A DNA stretch of 8,155 nt, taken from positions 33,003-41,157 of the forward strand of contig DIVK01000106.1 in the NCBI GenBank assembly GCA_002422455.1, in the 5' to 3' direction. The position numbers and the translations under genes are program-made. The notes beneath the pieces were generated by a model, which made no database searches, was not told where the DNA came from, and worked only from the letters and a program-made list of their open reading frames with translations. Positions 5,033 to 8,155 of the stretch are shown here, piece after piece. Numbering within the stretch: the stretch's first letter is position 1; every line of letters starts with the position of its first letter. The stretch is from Rhodoferax sp. UBA6134 (lineage in GTDB: Bacteria; Pseudomonadota; Gammaproteobacteria; Burkholderiales; Burkholderiaceae_C).

Positions 5033-7698
5033 CACGCCCCCAGGCTTTGACCGGCCTCGCCGGAGTGGGTGAAATAGGTGGCGCCAATGCCTTCGGATAC
5101 CTGGGAGGCCGCCTGATCGCACTCGTCCAGCATCGCGCTCAGATGGTCAAAAGCCCCGTCGATGCCGCTTTCGCACAAGTAGTCCAACTGCCAGCTGGCG
5201 GGGTCGGGCACCCGCAACGACAACAGGCTGAGCTGATCGGGCTCACTGCCCGCCAGCCGGGCCAGTCGTCCACGCAGCGTTTGCGCGACCCAGCCCAGGG
5301 AACGCGGGTTGTCGCGGTCCAGCACCAGCAGATCAACCAGCGCGGCGACGTCGCGGCTTTGCTGGTATTGCGCATGGAAGGTAATGGTGCTGTCAAACAG
5401 GGCCAGCATGGCCTCGAACCCGCCATTCTGGTGAATGGATCCGGTTTCAAAGCCCAGCCCGAGCGCGCCCGACAGAAAGCCCAGGCGCTCGACGTGACGG
5501 CCAACGCTGAGCAGCCGCCAGCCGTCATCACGGGTCATGCGGTCGGTTTGCAGGCCGGTGATGGCCGCCAGGTGGTCGCTGGCGCGCTTGAGAATGCCCA
5601 GGGCTTGCACGGACAAATAGTCGGCGCAGGCGGCATGTTCGGCGCAGCTCTGGAAGAAGGTTTCTTCGGCGCGCTGCATCAAGCTCCAGTGTTCCTGCGA
5701 CAGCCGCTCCCGTACGGCCGCGCCCGCCAACCGCACGGCGCGCAGGTTGAAGCCCACGCTGGTGGCCTGGCTGGTGCTGCCCAGGCTGGCGATCAACGAG
5801 CGCTCGAACGCGCGGCGGACCTGGGGCAGCGGCGTCAGGGCAGGCACCCCCGGCAGCACCAGGCTGTTGCGCAGGGCCATGCGCCCCAGCCAGGCCAGCA
5901 GGGATGGTGAAGACTGATCTTCGCCGGACAGGCATTCCAGTGTGAGCCGGGCCAGCCGCACCGAGTTTTCGGCCCGCTCGGTGTAGCGGCCCAGCCAGAA
6001 CAGGTTTTCCGCTGCACGACTGGTCACCAGCCGCTTGCGCTGCGCCAGCACCGAAGGGGTCGGCGGGGGCCGCAGCAAGCTGGTCCGGTCCACCGGGCCG
6101 GTCGTCATGGCCCAGACATCGGCACTGCTACCCCCGTGCTGCATCGACGCCATGTCGGCCTGACCGCCAGCCACGCGGGCCAGGCCACCGGGCAGCACGC
6201 GCCAGGACTGACAACCGTCGGCCACGGCAAACACCCGCAGCAGCACCGGGTGCGGCACCAGCCGCGATGCCTCCGGACCGCCCGGCGTGCCGGCCTGAGG
6301 CATTTGCCAGGTGGGCATTTGCGACAAGGGAACGTAAGCCTGAACGGTGTGCTCATCGCTTTGCCGCAGGATGCGTCCGGCCCATTCATCCAGCGCGCGC
6401 GGGCCAAGCGTGGGGCCGAACGCCGCATCAAAATTGCCCTGCCCAATGGCGCCGGGATAGGTCGGCTTGACAACGCATTCGTGCAGCCGGGGCAGCACCG
6501 CTTCCATGGCCGAGCGCTCGCCACACCACCAGGTGGGCAAGGCAGGCAGTTGCAATTCCTCACCCAACAGGTGTTTGGACAGGGCCGGCAAAAACCCCAG
6601 CAGCGCCGGCGACTCCAGAAAGGCCGATCCTGGGGCATTGGCCACCAGCACGTTGCCGGCCCGGATCACCTGCAGCAGGCCCGGCACACCCAGCGTGGAG
6701 TCGGGGCGCAACTCCAGCGGGTCAAGGAACTGGTCATCCAGGCGCTTGAGCAGGCCATGGATGGGCACCAGTCCGCGCAGTGTCTTGAGATACAGGTACT
6801 GGTCGCGCACGATCAGATCACTGCCTTCCACCAGGGTGATGCCCAGGTAACGCGCCAGGTAGGCGTGCTCGAAATAAGTTTCGTTGTACGGGCCGGGCGT
6901 GAGCAGGGCAATGTGCGCATCCTGGCCGGCCGGGCTCATGCGTTTCATGTTCTCAATGAGCGCACGGTAGGTGCCACCCAGACGCTGTACCTGCAGGTCT
7001 TCAAAAGACTGCGGAAACAGGCGCGACACCGCCAGCCGGTTCTCCAGCAGATAACCCAGCCCCGAAGGCGCCTGGGTGCGCTGGGACACCACCCACCAGT
7101 TGCCGTCCGGCCCGCGGGCCAGGTCGAACGCCGCAATGTGCAGGTGCGTGCCGCCTACGGGTTTGACGCCCTGCATGGCACGCAGGTAGCCAGGGTGGCC
7201 ATACACCAGCGCCGGGGGCAACAGGCCTGCAGCCAGCAACTGCTTGGGCCCGTACACGTCGGCCATCACCCGCTCCAGCAGGCGCACGCGTTGCGCCACG
7301 CCGGCTTCGATTTGTTGCCAGCTTTGAGGCGAAATGATCAGCGGAAACAGGCCCAGAGACCACGGACGCTGGGGGCCGCCTTCGTCAGCATAGACGTTAT
7401 AAGTCACACCATTGTCCCGGATCTGGCGCTGCAGGCTGGCAAACCGGTGGTTCAGGCCGCCCAGACCATCGGCGTCCAGATTTTCAAAGAACCTGCTCCA
7501 GGCCTCCGTCATGGGAGCGCAGCCTGCCATCGAGTGAGTAGCGGCCTGGAGCAGGTGCGTGCCCGTTGACGTGCGCCCGCGCAGCTCGTCGAAATGGCCC
7601 ATCGCCGCCAGCGGGGACGCCATGGCGCGGGCCAGCGCGCCATGGGACGGGGCCACTTCAGGATCGGGGTCGTCGGATGCGTTTTCCACTGCCGCCAA
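5032..7698 (-). CDS. Fused circularly permuted ATP-grasp and alpha-E protein
   Basis: An 888-residue fusion. After a variable 80-residue leader comes the permuted ATP-grasp (DUF404/DUF407) region, with DNGVTYNVYADE, LIISPQSWQQIEAG and RVRLLERVMADVYG (about 95-155), then TPGPYNETYFE, LVEGSDLIVRD and LDPLELRPDSTLGVPGL (about 270-345) and NVLVANAPGSAFLESPAL. From about 555 to 880 follows an alpha-helical alpha-E (DUF403) domain opening SRAAENLFWLGRYTERAEN, the usual N-terminus of stand-alone alpha-E proteins. In many genomes these are two neighbouring genes. ATP-grasp enzymes use ATP to join a carboxylate to an amine, so this protein is predicted to ligate peptides, with alpha-E as helper. The start is uncertain: TTG 7698 is the first start after an in-frame stop at 7732-7734, while GTG 7689 and ATG 7623 are alternatives; none has a strong Shine-Dalgarno. 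Its stop overlaps the transglutaminase start. Confidence 0.88.
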   Translation of the reverse strand: MAAVENASDDPDPEVAPSHGALARAMASPLAAMGHFDELRGRTSTGTHLLQAATHSMAGCAPMTEAWSRFFENLDADGLGGLNHRFASLQRQIRDNGVTYNVYADEGGPQRPWSLGLFPLIISPQSWQQIEAGVAQRVRLLERVMADVYGPKQLLAAGLLPPALVYGHPGYLRAMQGVKPVGGTHLHIAAFDLARGPDGNWWVVSQRTQAPSGLGYLLENRLAVSRLFPQSFEDLQVQRLGGTYRALIENMKRMSPAGQDAHIALLTPGPYNETYFEHAYLARYLGITLVEGSDLIVRDQYLYLKTLRGLVPIHGLLKRLDDQFLDPLELRPDSTLGVPGLLQVIRAGNVLVANAPGSAFLESPALLGFLPALSKHLLGEELQLPALPTWWCGERSAMEAVLPRLHECVVKPTYPGAIGQGNFDAAFGPTLGPRALDEWAGRILRQSDEHTVQAYVPLSQMPTWQMPQAGTPGGPEASRLVPHPVLLRVFAVADGCQSWRVLPGGLARVAGGQADMASMQHGGSSADVWAMTTGPVDRTSLLRPPPTPSVLAQRKRLVTSRAAENLFWLGRYTERAENSVRLARLTLECLSGEDQSSPSLLAWLGRMALRNSLVLPGVPALTPLPQVRRAFERSLIASLGSTSQATSVGFNLRAVRLAGAAVRERLSQEHWSLMQRAEETFFQSCAEHAACADYLSVQALGILKRASDHLAAITGLQTDRMTRDDGWRLLSVGRHVERLGFLSGALGLGFETGSIHQNGGFEAMLALFDSTITFHAQYQQSRDVAALVDLLVLDRDNPRSLGWVAQTLRGRLARLAGSEPDQLSLLSLRVPDPASWQLDYLCESGIDGAFDHLSAMLDECDQAASQVSEGIGATYFTHSGEAGQSLGA

Positions 7699-7954
7699 GT
7701 ATGCCGCAATCGACGTGCTGAACGCACCGTGTCACGGCATCCGGCAATTTCTCGCCGGAACATGCCGACCATGAACTCGCCTCATTGCGGCACATTCCCG
7801 CGGCAAGTCTGACCGGCCCAAGCCAAAACGTGTACACGGCAGCAGACCGTGCATGGGTTTCGCCATCGCGCGCCATGGTCATGTCAAGTTGCCGCCACAC
7901 ATACGTACGCAGCGTGGCTCGAACCTTGCTTAGCGGGTCTCAGTGAGGTAACCC
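7699..7954. promoter_or_regulatory. Divergent intergenic region between the two ATP-grasp units
   Basis: This 256-nt region must hold the promoters of both ATP-grasp transcription units. On the minus strand a perfect TTGACA (7887-7882) is present, but the hexamer 17 nt downstream (GGCGAA) is a poor -10. I found no good plus-strand promoter. Two dyads are visible: TCCGGC (7740-7745) with GCCGGA (7754-7759), which would lie in the minus-strand leader, and the 10-bp palindrome at 7829-7838. No reading frame here looks like a gene. Confidence 0.4.
7829..7838. promoter_or_regulatory. Palindrome CGTGTACACG, possible operator
   Basis: A perfect 10-bp palindrome near the middle of the divergent region, 117 nt before the plus-strand ATG and 131 nt before the minus-strand start. 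GTGTACAC cores are bound by several dimeric regulator families, so no specific regulator can be named. It may be chance. Confidence 0.25.
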
Positions 7955-8092
7955 ATGCAGAAGTTCGACGAAATGTACACCCGCCTGCCCTACGCATTTT
8001 TCACGAAGGGCGAACAGGTTCGGGACCATTACAGGATTTATGACGAATGGCTGGCACGCCAGCCAGACGACATGATGGCCAGGCGGCGCTAG
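7955..8092 (+). CDS. N-terminal fragment of a second ATP-grasp protein, ended by in-frame TAG
   Basis: A 45-codon frame with ATG at 7955 and GAGG 6 nt upstream (7945-7948). It reads MQKFDEMYTR, VRDHYRIYDEWLARQPDD and MMARRR, then TAG at 8090-8092. From memory, stand-alone permuted ATP-grasp proteins (DUF404/DUF407) begin with just this kind of segment (FDEMY, a HY..YD.WLA block, then R/K-rich Arg-Ala-Glu-Ala-Asp), continuing without a break into a RVGITFAVYG block. Here that continuation lies in the same frame directly after the TAG, so the stop falls in the middle of what should be one protein. The TAG sits where relatives usually have Ala or a polar residue; a single change from CAG, AAG or GAG would create it. 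Either the gene is mutated, or this is a leader peptide whose translation feeds the restart at 8101, or the base is an assembly error. Confidence 0.6.
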   Translation: MQKFDEMYTRLPYAFFTKGEQVRDHYRIYDEWLARQPDDMMARRR

Positions 8093-8100
8093 GAGGCCGA

Positions 8101-8155
8101 GATGATCTTTCGCCGCGTCGGCATCACCTTCGCGGTCTATGGCGAAAAAGACGAA
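8101..8155 (+). CDS. Circularly permuted ATP-grasp protein, restart after TAG (runs off right edge)
   Basis: The ATG at 8101 is preceded by a perfect AGGAGG (8090-8095) with a 5-nt spacer, and that Shine-Dalgarno overlaps the TAG of the preceding fragment. The 18 residues visible, MIFRRVGITFAVYGEKDE, match the conserved start of the permuted ATP-grasp fold. The equivalent block in the divergent fusion gene reads IRDNGVTYNVYADE, so the two are paralogues. If used, this start would drop about 49 residues of the usual N-terminus, which are less conserved than the core. As a stand-alone ATP-grasp it is expected to be followed by separate alpha-E and transglutaminase genes to the right, as in related clusters, but these lie outside the window. 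Its function is predicted ATP-dependent carboxylate-amine ligation. Confidence 0.65.

Noticed and set aside
6136..7569. A 477-codon plus-strand frame
   Set aside because: It is antisense to the ATP-grasp region and is rich in Gln, His and Arg, as expected from the complement of a GC-rich gene.
7859..7887. Sigma-70 promoter on the minus strand from the TTGACA at 7887-7882
   Set aside because: The -35 is perfect but the hexamer at 17-18 nt spacing is GC-rich with almost no match to TATAAT, so it is not called as a promoter by itself.

Overview
The window is GC-rich DNA with dense coding. Its gene content (split YeeE/YedE sulfur transporter genes with a periplasmic rhodanese, an EcsC-family protein, and an ATP-grasp/alpha-E/transglutaminase cluster) looks like a betaproteobacterium of the Burkholderiales, probably Comamonadaceae. 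That placement comes from remembered protein families and base composition, not from a search.

Left part (1-2369, all minus strand, read right to left): a probable sulfur-handling operon. In order of transcription it holds two half-size YeeE/YedE membrane proteins, a small secreted protein with four Cys in repeated Asn-Pro-Cys motifs, a His-rich protein resembling DUF6969, and an exported rhodanese that runs off the left edge. Gaps are short or absent (1 nt between the transporter genes, a 22-nt overlap in the middle, about 40 nt elsewhere). A perfect 7-bp inverted repeat sits just upstream of the first gene, on its candidate -10. The simplest reading is uptake of thiosulfate or another reactive sulfur species, with periplasmic sulfur transfer, under a repressor encoded elsewhere.

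Middle part (2370-4003): a divergent intergenic region, a plus-strand zinc-ribbon Nudix hydrolase with an intact Nudix box, a short non-coding stretch, and an EcsC-family protein. These look like independent housekeeping or accessory genes.

Right part (4073-8155): two divergent transcription units of the ATP-grasp/alpha-E/transglutaminase system, predicted from comparative genomics to make or modify peptides. The minus-strand unit has a large ATP-grasp plus alpha-E fusion whose stop overlaps the start of a transglutaminase with a complete Cys-His-Asp triad. The plus-strand unit begins with a second, paralogous ATP-grasp gene. Its N-terminal reading frame is interrupted by an in-frame TAG after 45 codons. 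That TAG overlaps a perfect AGGAGG placed 5 nt before an in-frame ATG, so the gene may be broken, or may be translated as a short leader plus a restarted main protein.

The points most worth a second look are that interrupted ATP-grasp gene, the Asn-Pro-Cys repeat protein inside the sulfur operon (including a dnaX-type slippery heptamer between its two Cys pairs), and the operator-like inverted repeat. I see no RNA genes, CRISPR arrays, insertion sequences or convincing intrinsic terminators.
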